Shown: positions 1 through 7,577 of the stretch, one piece after another
How the letters are laid out: every line of letters starts with the position of its first letter
Numbering within the stretch: position 1 is the first letter of the stretch
Assembly (NCBI GenBank): GCA_905479495.1
Contig: CAJQMR010000005.1
Coordinates: forward strand, 186,001-250,000
Direction: 5' to 3'
DNA from: an uncultured Anaerolineae bacterium
GTDB lineage: Bacteria > Chloroflexota > Anaerolineae > Promineifilales > Promineifilaceae
DNA: 64,000 nucleotides
Position numbers and translations under genes: made by a program
Notes under the pieces: model-generated
Told to the model about the DNA's origin: nothing
The model's database searches: none
What the model saw: only the letters and a program-made list of their open reading frames with translations

Positions 1-39
1 CAACTGAGTAACTGAGTAATTTACATCTACCCCAACTGG

Positions 40-141
40 TCATTCTGAACGAAGTGAAGAATCCCACCGGGGATTCACTCGTTGAGGCTGTGATTGCAAT
101 TGGCGATGTACTAAGGGATGCTTCGTTGCATTCAGCATGAC
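40..141. repeat. Imperfect inverted repeat, CATTCTGA family
   Basis: The arms TCATTCTGAACGAAG and CTTCGTTGCATTCAGCATGA bracket about 100 bp without coding potential. The same arm sequences recur at 27401-27503, so this is a dispersed MITE- or REP-like element. No transposase accompanies it. Confidence 0.6.
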
Positions 142-178
142 AATTTAACGTGGGGCAAGCGCTCCATTTTGCGAGACG

Positions 179-196
179 CTGGGGGCTTGCCCCCAG
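179..196. repeat. Short GC-rich hairpin downstream of the FGE fragment
   Basis: CTGGGGGC and GCCCCCAG form an 8-bp perfect stem with a 2-nt loop (or 7 bp with a 4-nt loop). On the minus strand it follows the stop codon of the FGE-like fragment by about 30 nt. Diversity-generating retroelements often have a hairpin just downstream of the variable repeat; it could also be a terminator stem, but no T-tract follows on the minus strand. Confidence 0.55.
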
Positions 197-226
197 ACCC
201 CCTTTCAGAAACCAGCAAAGCAGAAA

Positions 227-391
227 TCAAGAGCCAGAAACAACGGGAGAGACCACGCGAAAACCGAGATTGTTGAGGGAGAAGTCAGGATAGTACCAGT
301 TGAGGAGCGTAACACGCGCGTACAGAGGATTGTAGTTCCAAGAACCGCCGCACAGCACGCGGTTTTTTTTGTCGGTTGGGATCTGTACTGG
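227..391 (-). pseudogene. Orphan C-terminal fragment of an FGE-sulfatase/C-type-lectin-fold domain (possible DGR variable repeat)
   Basis: An open frame of 54 codons, bounded by TGA at 392-394 and TGA at 227-229, lacks a start codon and the rest of the gene. It contains RVLCGGSWNYNP, then ARVTLLNWYYPDFS, then NNLGFRVVSP, the conserved C-terminal core of formylglycine-generating-enzyme (SUMF1-like) domains. Positions usually filled by Asn or Arg carry Tyr, Leu or Phe codons (TAC, TAT, CTC, TTC) that differ from AAC/AAT only at A positions. That is the pattern produced by adenine-directed mutagenesis of a DGR variable repeat. No reverse transcriptase or template repeat lies in the window. Upstream the frame runs into a 29-bp palindrome, so the gene body is missing. 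It is either a relic or a displaced cassette. Confidence 0.65.
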
Positions 392-426
392 TCATGGGCA
401 AATTTTAGCACAAATCGTTATCTGTC

Positions 427-455
427 GTAGGGGCGGCCCGTCGGGTCGCCCCTAC
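427..455. repeat. 29-bp palindromic repeat, copy 1 of 3
   Basis: A near-perfect palindrome with arms GTAGGGGCG and CGCCCCTAC around a CCCGTCGGG centre. Copies of the same length occur at 24643-24671 and 60442-60470, always intergenic. It behaves as a REP-like dispersed element. Confidence 0.75.
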
Positions 456-479
456 AAACGCCGATTTCTGTACAATATC

Positions 480-507
480 TTGACAAAACGTACAAAGCCT
501 GTACAAT
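480..507 (+). promoter_or_regulatory. Promoter of the TspO-like gene, giving a leaderless mRNA
   Basis: TTGACA (480-485), a 16-bp spacer and TACAAT (502-507) form a strong sigma-70-type promoter. An ATG lies at 514, exactly where transcription should begin (six bases after the -10 box). There is no Shine-Dalgarno sequence. Confidence 0.6.
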
Positions 508-513
508 ATGGGT

Positions 514-1320
514 ATGAATACACAAAAATCACTCTCGAAAACTGTACAAATCGTGAACATTGTGGCCTTTGCTGCGGTGTTGACGGTTAATTTCTTATCC
601 AATGCGCTGCCGTTGAACGGCCGTACCGCTGCTGAAGTTTCCGATGCCTTGCCCTCCTACTTCACGCCCGCTGGATACACGTTCTCCATTTGGGGATTGA
701 TCTACACGGCGCTGCTGGGTTTCATCATTTACCAGGCATTGCCCGCCCAGCGCAGCAACGCGCTGATTGGGAAAATCGGCTGGGCCTTTGCCCTCAGCAG
801 CGTGGCTAATATCGCCTGGCTGTTTGCCTGGCATTACGGCGCTTACACATTGTCTGTGCTGTTTATGCTCAGCCTGCTGGTGACACTCATTTTCATTTAT
901 CGCCGCCTGGAGATTGGCAAACCGAACCCGGCGCTGCCGCTGAAGGACAAGCTTCTGGTGCAGTTTCCCTTTAGCCTTTATCTGGGCTGGATCACGGTGG
1001 CCACCATTGCCAATATCTCCAGCGTCATTAACTATCTGGGCTGGGATGGCTTTGGCATTGCCGAGCCAACCTGGGCCGCGATTATGATGCTGGTGGCCGT
1101 GGTTGTGGCTGGATTGCTGCTGTTTAATCGGCAAAATCTGGCGTATGCCGGTGTGCTGGTTTGGGCACTGTTTGGCATTCGTACAGCCCAGGCTGACGTG
1201 GCGCTTGTGGCCAATACGGCCGTTATCGCCGCCGTCCTCATCATCATTCTGGCCCTGGTAGGCACTTGGCGCACCCGGCAGGCAGCACCTTCCACGACGG
1301 CTCGCGCCAAGCCCGCCTAG
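514..1320 (+). CDS. TspO/MBR-related tryptophan-rich integral membrane protein
   Basis: The 268-residue protein is almost entirely hydrophobic, with about seven predicted membrane segments. The motif FTPAGYTFSIWGLIY after the first segment and the Trp-rich membrane helices are those of the long proteins annotated as tryptophan-rich sensory proteins, which are related to TspO (porphyrin/cholesterol-binding outer or inner membrane proteins) but longer than the usual 150-160 residues. The ligand cannot be told. I chose ATG 514 over ATG 508 because the promoter places the transcript start at 514; both are in frame. The next gene starts 8 bp after its stop, so the two are probably co-transcribed. 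Confidence 0.75.
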   Translation: MNTQKSLSKTVQIVNIVAFAAVLTVNFLSNALPLNGRTAAEVSDALPSYFTPAGYTFSIWGLIYTALLGFIIYQALPAQRSNALIGKIGWAFALSSVANIAWLFAWHYGAYTLSVLFMLSLLVTLIFIYRRLEIGKPNPALPLKDKLLVQFPFSLYLGWITVATIANISSVINYLGWDGFGIAEPTWAAIMMLVAVVVAGLLLFNRQNLAYAGVLVWALFGIRTAQADVALVANTAVIAAVLIIILALVGTWRTRQAAPSTTARAKPA

Positions 1321-1328
1321 AGGCAATC

Positions 1329-1793
1329 ATGCACTTACCTACCGTAAAAGGCACCAACTTGGCCCGCCAAACGCTTACCTTTCCCGTTGACTTTGCCGGC
1401 GAATTAAATCTGGTTTTTGTGGCCTTCCAGCAGTGGCAGCAGCGGGAGGTAGACAGTTGGGGACCCCTGGCAGAAGATCTACGGCAAACCACGCCTGATT
1501 TTGAATATTACGAGTTCCCCACCATATACCGGATGAATTTTATTGCCCGCACCTTTATTAACGAAGGGATGCGGGCGGGGATTCCCAACAACGCCACCCG
1601 CCGCCGCACCATTACGCTGTACCTTGACAAACGGCAGTTCAAAAAAGCGCTCAACATCACCACAGAAGATCAAATTTGGGTCTTTCTGTTTGATAGGCAA
1701 GGAACTGTGCTGTGGCGCAGCAGTGGACCATTTACCCCAGAAAAAGGGCATGAGCTGGAAACGGCCGTTTCCCAACAAAAACTTCCTGTCTAA
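1329..1793 (+). CDS. Thioredoxin-fold-like protein without catalytic cysteines (ATP10/redoxin-like)
   Basis: 154 residues, preceded by AGAGG five bases before ATG 1329. The segment LNLVFVAFQQWQQREVDSW, then a YEFPTIYRMN stretch, GMRAGIP, and a C-terminal IWVFLFDRQGTVLWRSSG strand resemble redoxin-fold proteins and especially the ATP10 family. There is no Cys in the position of the redox motif, and I see no other Cys, so thiol chemistry is unlikely. The placement in the family is tentative; the fold assignment rests on the pattern of strands and on the final DRxGxxxWRxxG motif. It lies directly downstream of the TspO-like gene. Confidence 0.5.
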   Translation: MHLPTVKGTNLARQTLTFPVDFAGELNLVFVAFQQWQQREVDSWGPLAEDLRQTTPDFEYYEFPTIYRMNFIARTFINEGMRAGIPNNATRRRTITLYLDKRQFKKALNITTEDQIWVFLFDRQGTVLWRSSGPFTPEKGHELETAVSQQKLPV

Positions 1794-1805
1794 CAACCGT
1801 GCATC

Positions 1806-2447
1806 CTAAAAAAACGCCGACGCATGCAGCACTGGCCGGTACCCATGCGCCAGGGCGGCCACAGTTGAAGGCGGCGTTAACACCACACCCTCGCCTGACT
1901 TCGGCCGCCCAATCGGGGCTTCATAACCCGTCGGAGTCCAGGGCAGCAGAACATCTTCCCATACCAGATACGGCCGTTCCTGCCATAAAACAAAAGTGCC
2001 ATCGGGTAACCTGTTGAGAACGGCCGTAAACGTTCGCTTCTTTCTATCCTTGATGTAACGTGCTTTTGTTAGCCGCTCTGCATGAAGCACCTCATCCATT
2101 TGCTTCACCTTCACCGATTCCCCCAAATTAAACTGCGGATTTCCCGCCAGCCAGGCCTCCCGAAACGCCTCTGCCGCCGCTCGACGACATTCAAAACAGG
2201 GGCGATGCCCAGCCGCCAGCGCTGTTGCTTCATCTAAAAAGAACAGCTCCGTGTAGTTTCGTGGCTGCATCAGCGCACGCCGCCGTCCTTTGAAGCTGAG
2301 CAGACAAATGATCCACGCTTTGTGGGCAAACGGCTTCACAATTTCCTGCTGCGCATTATGCAAAATACCACGATTGCCCATAAACGTGCCCCGCGCAGCA
2401 GTGGCTATGATTTGCCCCTCCGGGGTCACTCGATTTTGTTTAGGCAT
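1806..2447 (-). CDS. Conserved protein of unknown function with HRPCxxCRR motif
   Basis: 213 residues with a strong ribosome-binding site (GAAGGAG, six bases before ATG). The N-terminus reads NRVTPEGQIIATAARGTFMGNRG, followed by WIICLLSFKGRRR, YTELFFLDEATALAAGHRPC and FECRR. The Cys pair in HRPCFECRR resembles the zinc-binding start of Ada-like domains, but only two Cys are present there, so metal binding is unproven. I recognise it as a family found in scattered proteobacteria and other phyla, always annotated hypothetical. It is convergent with the redoxin-like gene, 12 bp away. Confidence 0.7.
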   Translation of the reverse strand: MPKQNRVTPEGQIIATAARGTFMGNRGILHNAQQEIVKPFAHKAWIICLLSFKGRRRALMQPRNYTELFFLDEATALAAGHRPCFECRRAAAEAFREAWLAGNPQFNLGESVKVKQMDEVLHAERLTKARYIKDRKKRTFTAVLNRLPDGTFVLWQERPYLVWEDVLLPWTPTGYEAPIGRPKSGEGVVLTPPSTVAALAHGYRPVLHASAFF

Positions 2448-2561
2448 GAATTCTCCTTCGTATAAACCTCTTTTTTGCAGGAAAACACGGTCGTTTTCTC
2501 GTTCAATATGATACGTGCGTCCAGTTTATTGCCAAATGTATTTGTATCGAGGGAGAAGATC

Positions 2562-3566
2562 ATGACAAGCGTAGAACGTGAAAGACAAAGTGAACCACAG
2601 GAAGATTTGCTCAAGTGGGCCATCCGCTATGTGCTGATACCAGTTACCGTAGCCGCACTGGCTGGCGTTTTTGCTCTGGCGGTCGTCGATAGGCAGTTTG
2701 AGTTGCAAAACAGGCCCCCCGATGAGGATACCATCAACAGCATCTTTGCCACGATGACGGCCGTTGCGCCTCAATCGCAACCCGGGTCCAGCACTGTTCC
2801 CAACACGCCAACCATTGCCCCAACACCAACCAAAGAAGCCAGCGTGGCGGAAACCGGTGAACCTGTCTCCGAACTGCCTCAGGAGAATGGATATTCATCT
2901 GGACAAGCTCCTATTTGCGGGCAGGTGCCTGCGGGATGGCAACGGTACATGGTGCAACCGGGCAACACGCTTTTTTCATTGGCCCAACAAACCGGCACCA
3001 CCGTCGCAACCATTCAACAGGCAAATTGTTTGTATGATTCACTAAAAGCCTATGAACAAATCTGGCTGCCAACCACCATTTCTAAACCCATCGAAGTAAC
3101 GGCCGTTATAGAGGAAACAGCTGTTGTCGCGTTGACGCCCGTTGTAAAAGAAACGGCCGTTGTGGACCCAATCATCACAGAAACGCCAACGATACCAGTT
3201 ACTGAACCCGTTGGCTTACCAGACCTCGTTAACAGCCCTGGCAGCGTGCCCAACATCTCCGTTAGCTGCCCGGATGGGCCGGGGACCTGTGTAACCAGCG
3301 TCAATCTAGCGATAAGCAACGTTGGTTTGGCCGACGCTGATTTGTTTAATATCCAGGTATGGCTCGATCCGGCCCAGTCCGTGGTGCTTAACCAGGCGGT
3401 GGAACGTCTGATGCCCGGCCAATCCGTTTCCTTTTCATTGCTCAGCCCGCCAGGCGGCAACTGCTATGACCCGAACTGTACAGTCTGCATCATCGTGGAC
3501 AGTCGTGAGGGGGTTGTGGAAGAAGACGAAACGAACAATCAGTTTTGTACGACATTTCCAGGGTAA
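2562..3566 (+). CDS. Membrane-anchored LysM and CARDB domain protein
   Basis: 334 residues. ATG 2562 follows GGGAGA by five bases and fits the protein better than the upstream in-frame starts, which would add a poorly conserved leader. Order: charged cytoplasmic start, one membrane helix (about residues 17-40), a Thr/Pro-rich linker, a LysM peptidoglycan-binding domain (about 128-170, starting YMVQPGNTLFSLAQQ), a second Thr/Val-rich linker, and a C-terminal CARDB-type Ig-like domain (about 222-334, starting PDLVNSPG and ending DETNNQF). The likely role is a cell-wall-associated adhesion or scaffold protein. Two TAV segments in the linker are encoded by the ACGGCCGT repeat. Confidence 0.75.
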   Translation: MTSVERERQSEPQEDLLKWAIRYVLIPVTVAALAGVFALAVVDRQFELQNRPPDEDTINSIFATMTAVAPQSQPGSSTVPNTPTIAPTPTKEASVAETGEPVSELPQENGYSSGQAPICGQVPAGWQRYMVQPGNTLFSLAQQTGTTVATIQQANCLYDSLKAYEQIWLPTTISKPIEVTAVIEETAVVALTPVVKETAVVDPIITETPTIPVTEPVGLPDLVNSPGSVPNISVSCPDGPGTCVTSVNLAISNVGLADADLFNIQVWLDPAQSVVLNQAVERLMPGQSVSFSLLSPPGGNCYDPNCTVCIIVDSREGVVEEDETNNQFCTTFPG

Positions 3567-3617
3567 TGCAGGGGATGGATGGGGGAACGGCCGAGCAAGA
3601 CGGCCGTTCCTCACAAA

Positions 3618-5453
3618 TTATTCTTGCAAACCAACTGAGTTAATGTACTCCAACGACTGGTGACGGAAGTAGGTGTTGTACAGCTCGGCATAATGACCGC
3701 TGTCGGCCATGAGGCTGTCGTGGGTGCCTTCTTCGATAATACGGCCGTTGGCCATCACAATGATCCGGTCTGCATTTTTGACCGTGCTCAGGCGATGGGC
3801 AATGACAATCGCCGTGCGCTCAGCCATCACCACATCCAGTCCTTCCTGAATTTGCGTCTCGGTGAAGGGGTCCACGCTGGCGGTGGCCTCATCCAAAATG
3901 AAGATGGCTGGATTTTTGAGCAGCACCCGGGCCATGGCCACCAGCTGCCGCTGTCCCATCGAGAGATTGCTGCCCCGCTCGCCCACATCGGTATCCAAAC
4001 CAAAGGCTAGCCCGTTTAACCATTCCCCCTGGCTGATGCGGTTAGCTGCGGCCCGCACCTCTGTGTCGTCGGCCTCGGGACGGCCGTAGCGAATATTGTC
4101 GCGAATGGTGCCAGAAAAGAGGAACGGCTCCTGCGGCACCAACCCAATCTGCCGCCGGTAACTGCCCAAATCAAGGGTGCGAATATCGAACCCATCAACC
4201 AGAATGCGGCCGTCCTGGAATTCATAAAAGCGATTGATCAGCTTGGCGATGGAGCTTTTGCCCGCACCAGTGTGCCCGACCAGGGCCACCGTCTCGCCCG
4301 AGGCAATCGTCAGGGAAAAATCGGGCAGTACGGTTTCTTTGTCCGTGTAGCTAAAACGCACGTTTTCAAAACAAATCTCACCCTGCAAAGCGCCGTCCAG
4401 TTGGCGTGCGGCCGTTTGCTGCACTTTTGGCTCCAAATCGATCAGGGCAAAGACACGTTCTGAGGCGGACAAACCATCCTGAAATTGGCTCCAAAACGAG
4501 GCGATGCTGGTCATGGGGAACCAGTAAAAGCCAACTGCCTGCATGTACAAATACCAATCCCCCGGCGATAACCCGGCCAGCCCACCCAAAAACGTATCAG
4601 GCAAGGTAGCCAATCCACCAGTGTAAACGAGTACGGCCGTACCCAACCCCGACGCCATCACCATAATCGGGAAAATCGAGATCAGCACCAGCCCCCGCCG
4701 CACGCCAACGTCATACCCCTGCTTGTTATTGGCGTAAAACGTCTCGTAGATGGCCCCTTCCTGGCGAAAGCCCTTAGCCACAATGATGCCACTGACCGAC
4801 TCCTGAATCTGGGCATTTATTTTGGCCGTTACCCGGCGGGCATCCTGCGTCACCCGGCGAGCAATGCTGCGGAAGCTCAGCGCGATAACCACAGCCAGCG
4901 GCGTCATGCCGATGAGAATGAGCGTCAACCAGACGTTGATGCTAAAGAGCCAGCCGGTCAGGATGAGCACCAGCAGCACCTGGCTCAACAAGTTCAGCGA
5001 CAGATCAACCACGGCAGCAAAATCTTGCGTATCGGATGTCACCCGGCTGACCACTTTGCCTGAAGGGTGCTCATCGTAAAAGGACAAATCATGGTTGATG
5101 GTGGCTTCAAACACATCTTCGCGCAGTTGCAACACCACGTTGCCCACAATCCGTGCCGAAAAATATTGGCGAATGAAGTTAAACACCCAGGCCGAGGCCC
5201 CCATCAGCGAGACACCGCCTGCCAGCAGCAGCATCGTCCGCGTGGCGGGATCAGCCGCAATCAAATCAATCGCTTTGGCAATGATGATCGGTCCGGCCGT
5301 GCCTGCCACCGAATTCAGGGTAATCATCGCCGCCACCAAGATCATCTGTCGCGAATACGGCCGAAAATAGCCCACAATCCGCGCCAGCAGCTCCCGATCC
5401 GAGTAACTCCGATCATAATCTTCAGTGTCTAAACCATCTAAAATAAATCCCAT
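3618..5453 (-). CDS. ABC exporter half-transporter, subunit with canonical catalytic site
   Basis: 611 residues: six-helix exporter membrane domain (about 40-330) followed by an ATPase domain with Walker A GHTGAGKSS, signature LSMGQRQ, Walker B IFILDEA with the catalytic Glu, and the H-loop AHRLST. It is the promoter-distal partner of the next gene upstream (23 bp gap), and together they form a heterodimeric exporter like TM287/288 or BmrCD. The substrate is unknown (drug, lipid or peptide). The 23-bp gap is made of a CACAGAGGGCACAGAGG repeat whose last AGAGG serves as the ribosome-binding site of this ATG. Confidence 0.9.
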   Translation of the reverse strand: MGFILDGLDTEDYDRSYSDRELLARIVGYFRPYSRQMILVAAMITLNSVAGTAGPIIIAKAIDLIAADPATRTMLLLAGGVSLMGASAWVFNFIRQYFSARIVGNVVLQLREDVFEATINHDLSFYDEHPSGKVVSRVTSDTQDFAAVVDLSLNLLSQVLLVLILTGWLFSINVWLTLILIGMTPLAVVIALSFRSIARRVTQDARRVTAKINAQIQESVSGIIVAKGFRQEGAIYETFYANNKQGYDVGVRRGLVLISIFPIMVMASGLGTAVLVYTGGLATLPDTFLGGLAGLSPGDWYLYMQAVGFYWFPMTSIASFWSQFQDGLSASERVFALIDLEPKVQQTAARQLDGALQGEICFENVRFSYTDKETVLPDFSLTIASGETVALVGHTGAGKSSIAKLINRFYEFQDGRILVDGFDIRTLDLGSYRRQIGLVPQEPFLFSGTIRDNIRYGRPEADDTEVRAAANRISQGEWLNGLAFGLDTDVGERGSNLSMGQRQLVAMARVLLKNPAIFILDEATASVDPFTETQIQEGLDVVMAERTAIVIAHRLSTVKNADRIIVMANGRIIEEGTHDSLMADSGHYAELYNTYFRHQSLEYINSVGLQE

Positions 5454-5456
5454 AAC

Positions 5457-5475
5457 AACCTCTGTGCCCTCTGTG
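5457..5475 (-). repeat. CACAGAG-family repeat unit supplying a Shine-Dalgarno sequence
   Basis: Read on the minus strand, GCCACAGAGGGCACAGAGG fills nearly all of the gap between the two ABC genes; its final AGAGG sits five bases before the ATG at 5453. Related units occur at 10764-10832, 22918-23004 and 45866-45955. Confidence 0.5.
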
Positions 5476-5476
5476 G

Positions 5477-7231
5477 CTAATCATATCTGGCGAAGATGCG
5501 CTGGTAGGCGGGGCTGCGGGCCAGTAAGTCTTCATGCGTGCCCTGGTCAGTGAGACGGCCGTTGCTCAACACCAAAATCTTATCCGCCCAGCGAATTTGT
5601 GACAGGCGGTGGGTGATGAGAAACGTGGTGCGCTGGCGGCTGATGCGGCGCATCGCCTGCTGAATCTGGTCTTCCGTGGCGCTGTCGATGGCGCTGGTGC
5701 TGTCGTCCAAAATGAGGATGCGTGGATTGGTGAGGAAAGCCCGGGCAATGGCAATGCGCTGGCGCTGCCCACCAGAGAGGGTCACACCCCGTTCGCCTAC
5801 GTCAGTCTCGTACCCTTCGTTAAAGCTCTGGATAAAGTCATGCGCCTGGGCTTCTTTGGCCGCCTGTTCAATGTCGGCCTGGGTGGCGTTGGGCACGCCG
5901 AAGGCGATATTTTCCGCCAGCGTCCGCGAGAAGAGGAAGATGTCCTGTTCAATGGTGGAAATTTGGGAGCGCAGCGATTCCAGGCTCCATTCACGCACAT
6001 CACGGCCGTCAATGAGGATACGGCCGTTTCCCGCATCAAAAATTCGGTTAATCAACCGGGTCAATGTCGTTTTGCCCGAGCCAGTTTGCCCCACAATAGC
6101 CACCGTCTGGCCCGGCTCCACCGAAAAGCTGATGCCATCCAGCACCGGCTCTCCATTGTAGCCAAACCGGACATCTTCAAACTGGACTTTCCCTTGAATG
6201 GGAGCCTGATACCCGGCCTCATTTTCGTCCAAATCCGTTTCATCATTGATCAATTCTAAAATACGGCGGGCGCTGGCCACGCCCAGCTGCACCAGGTTAA
6301 ACGAAAAGATAGAAATAAATGTGGGAAAGCGCAAAATGCCAAACAGTCCCATAAACGTTACCACTTCGCCCAGCGTAATTGTGCCAGCGCGCCACAGCCA
6401 CATCGCATGGAAAAAGCCCCCGCCCAGGCAAAGGCTGAACACCAGCAGCGGCAAATAACGCGCCTGAATCACACCCTGCTGCACAAAATAATCGCGGTAC
6501 AGTCCCGCGTTGGTTACAAAGTTTTGGATTTCCTGCCGTTCCTGCGCGTTCCCCTTTACCACCTCAATGCCACCAATGGATTCGGCCAATCCAGCATTCA
6601 CCTTGCCAAACTGCTCGCGCATGGAAAGGCTGATGGGATTCAGTTGGCGTGCATAGTCCCACACAGTAATGGTAAAAAGCACCAGGAAGATGGCAGGGAC
6701 CAGCAGTAACTCTAGCCGCAGCGTAGCCATGAGGGCAATGGGTGCCACAATGCCCATAAATCCATCAATCAGCAACATGATGCCGGGGCTAAACATGATG
6801 TTCAGCGCCCGCACGTCGTTGGTGGCCCGAGCCATGATGTCGCCAATGCGCTGTCGCCCGTGGAACGTCTGGCTTTTGCCCAGCAAGCTTACATATAGTT
6901 CATCGCGGGTATTGCGCTCAACAAGTTGGGCAATGTATTCATTGGCGTAATTACGCACGATCCCCAGCACGCTCTGTGTTGCCACAGTGCCAAAAACAGC
7001 CAGAGACAAGGCCAAGAGTGCGGCCGTTTCCCAACTGGGTGCACTTATCAAATCAAAGGATCGGCCGATAAACACCTGAACATAGCTGGCAGCAAGGTTG
7101 TTGATAATGGCGGCAATGGTGACCAACAAAGGCAGCCACGGATATCGCAGCACGTGGGACAATATCCACCGAACCGGCCCGCTCCGATTGTAAACGTACT
7201 CGTTTTCGATACGAAACTCTTTTTTACTCAA
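5477..7231 (-). CDS. ABC exporter half-transporter, subunit with degenerate catalytic site
   Basis: 584 residues with the exporter membrane domain (about 30-310) and an ATPase domain with Walker A GQTGSGKTT, a canonical LSGGQRQ signature and Walker B ILILDDST. The residue after the Walker B Asp is Asp instead of the catalytic Glu, as in the degenerate-site subunits of heterodimeric exporters (for example TM287). The start is a TTG at 7231 preceded by GAGG at five bases; no better ATG exists. It is the first gene of a two-gene operon and has a minus-strand TATAAT 42 bp upstream. Confidence 0.9.
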   Translation of the reverse strand: MSKKEFRIENEYVYNRSGPVRWILSHVLRYPWLPLLVTIAAIINNLAASYVQVFIGRSFDLISAPSWETAALLALSLAVFGTVATQSVLGIVRNYANEYIAQLVERNTRDELYVSLLGKSQTFHGRQRIGDIMARATNDVRALNIMFSPGIMLLIDGFMGIVAPIALMATLRLELLLVPAIFLVLFTITVWDYARQLNPISLSMREQFGKVNAGLAESIGGIEVVKGNAQERQEIQNFVTNAGLYRDYFVQQGVIQARYLPLLVFSLCLGGGFFHAMWLWRAGTITLGEVVTFMGLFGILRFPTFISIFSFNLVQLGVASARRILELINDETDLDENEAGYQAPIQGKVQFEDVRFGYNGEPVLDGISFSVEPGQTVAIVGQTGSGKTTLTRLINRIFDAGNGRILIDGRDVREWSLESLRSQISTIEQDIFLFSRTLAENIAFGVPNATQADIEQAAKEAQAHDFIQSFNEGYETDVGERGVTLSGGQRQRIAIARAFLTNPRILILDDSTSAIDSATEDQIQQAMRRISRQRTTFLITHRLSQIRWADKILVLSNGRLTDQGTHEDLLARSPAYQRIFARYD

Positions 7232-7272
7232 AGTATCCTCTTTGTAAGACAGGCGAAGTTACAAACGCGCCA

Positions 7273-7278
7273 ATTATA
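7273..7278 (-). promoter_or_regulatory. -10 element for the ABC exporter operon
   Basis: TATAAT on the minus strand, 41 bp upstream of the TTG start. No good -35 hexamer lies at 16-18 bp. The remaining bases between 7279 and 7577 hold no gene that I can support: one ACGGCCGTT copy, T-rich sequence and the GGAGG of the next gene. Confidence 0.4.
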
Positions 7279-7577
7279 GCAAATATAGAACAATTGTGCG
7301 TCATGCCTTTTTTTATAGGACGATTGTCATCCATATTTAGTACTATCGTCGTTTTACCTCTGGAGAATGATTTGTTATCATGCACCCAGCGATCAGATCG
7401 GAGCCTGATGCGGGAGCCAAATTTCGGAGCCAGCGCATCAAAATCTCCTCATCCTTGCAACCAACCTGTGTATAAAAAAGTTTAAGGCCTACGGCCGTTT
7501 CGGGCGAAGGCATTGTACGGTATTGTCATCATCTAAACATCGCTTCCGAGTAGTTATTTTTGTATGGAGGATGTCTT

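Noticed and set aside
205-411. Minus-strand 68-codon frame with an ATG
   Set aside because: The real signal in this stretch is the start-less FGE frame, shifted by one base; the ATG frame gives a meaningless Ser/Leu-rich product.
595-1326. Minus-strand open frame of 243 codons opposite the TspO-like gene
   Set aside because: It is the antisense shadow of a gene with a clear family motif; composition is Gln/His/Gly-rich without any recognisable domain.
5609-6259. Plus-strand frame of 216 codons opposite the ABC subunit
   Set aside because: The opposite strand encodes a full ATPase domain with all motifs; the plus-strand frame has none.
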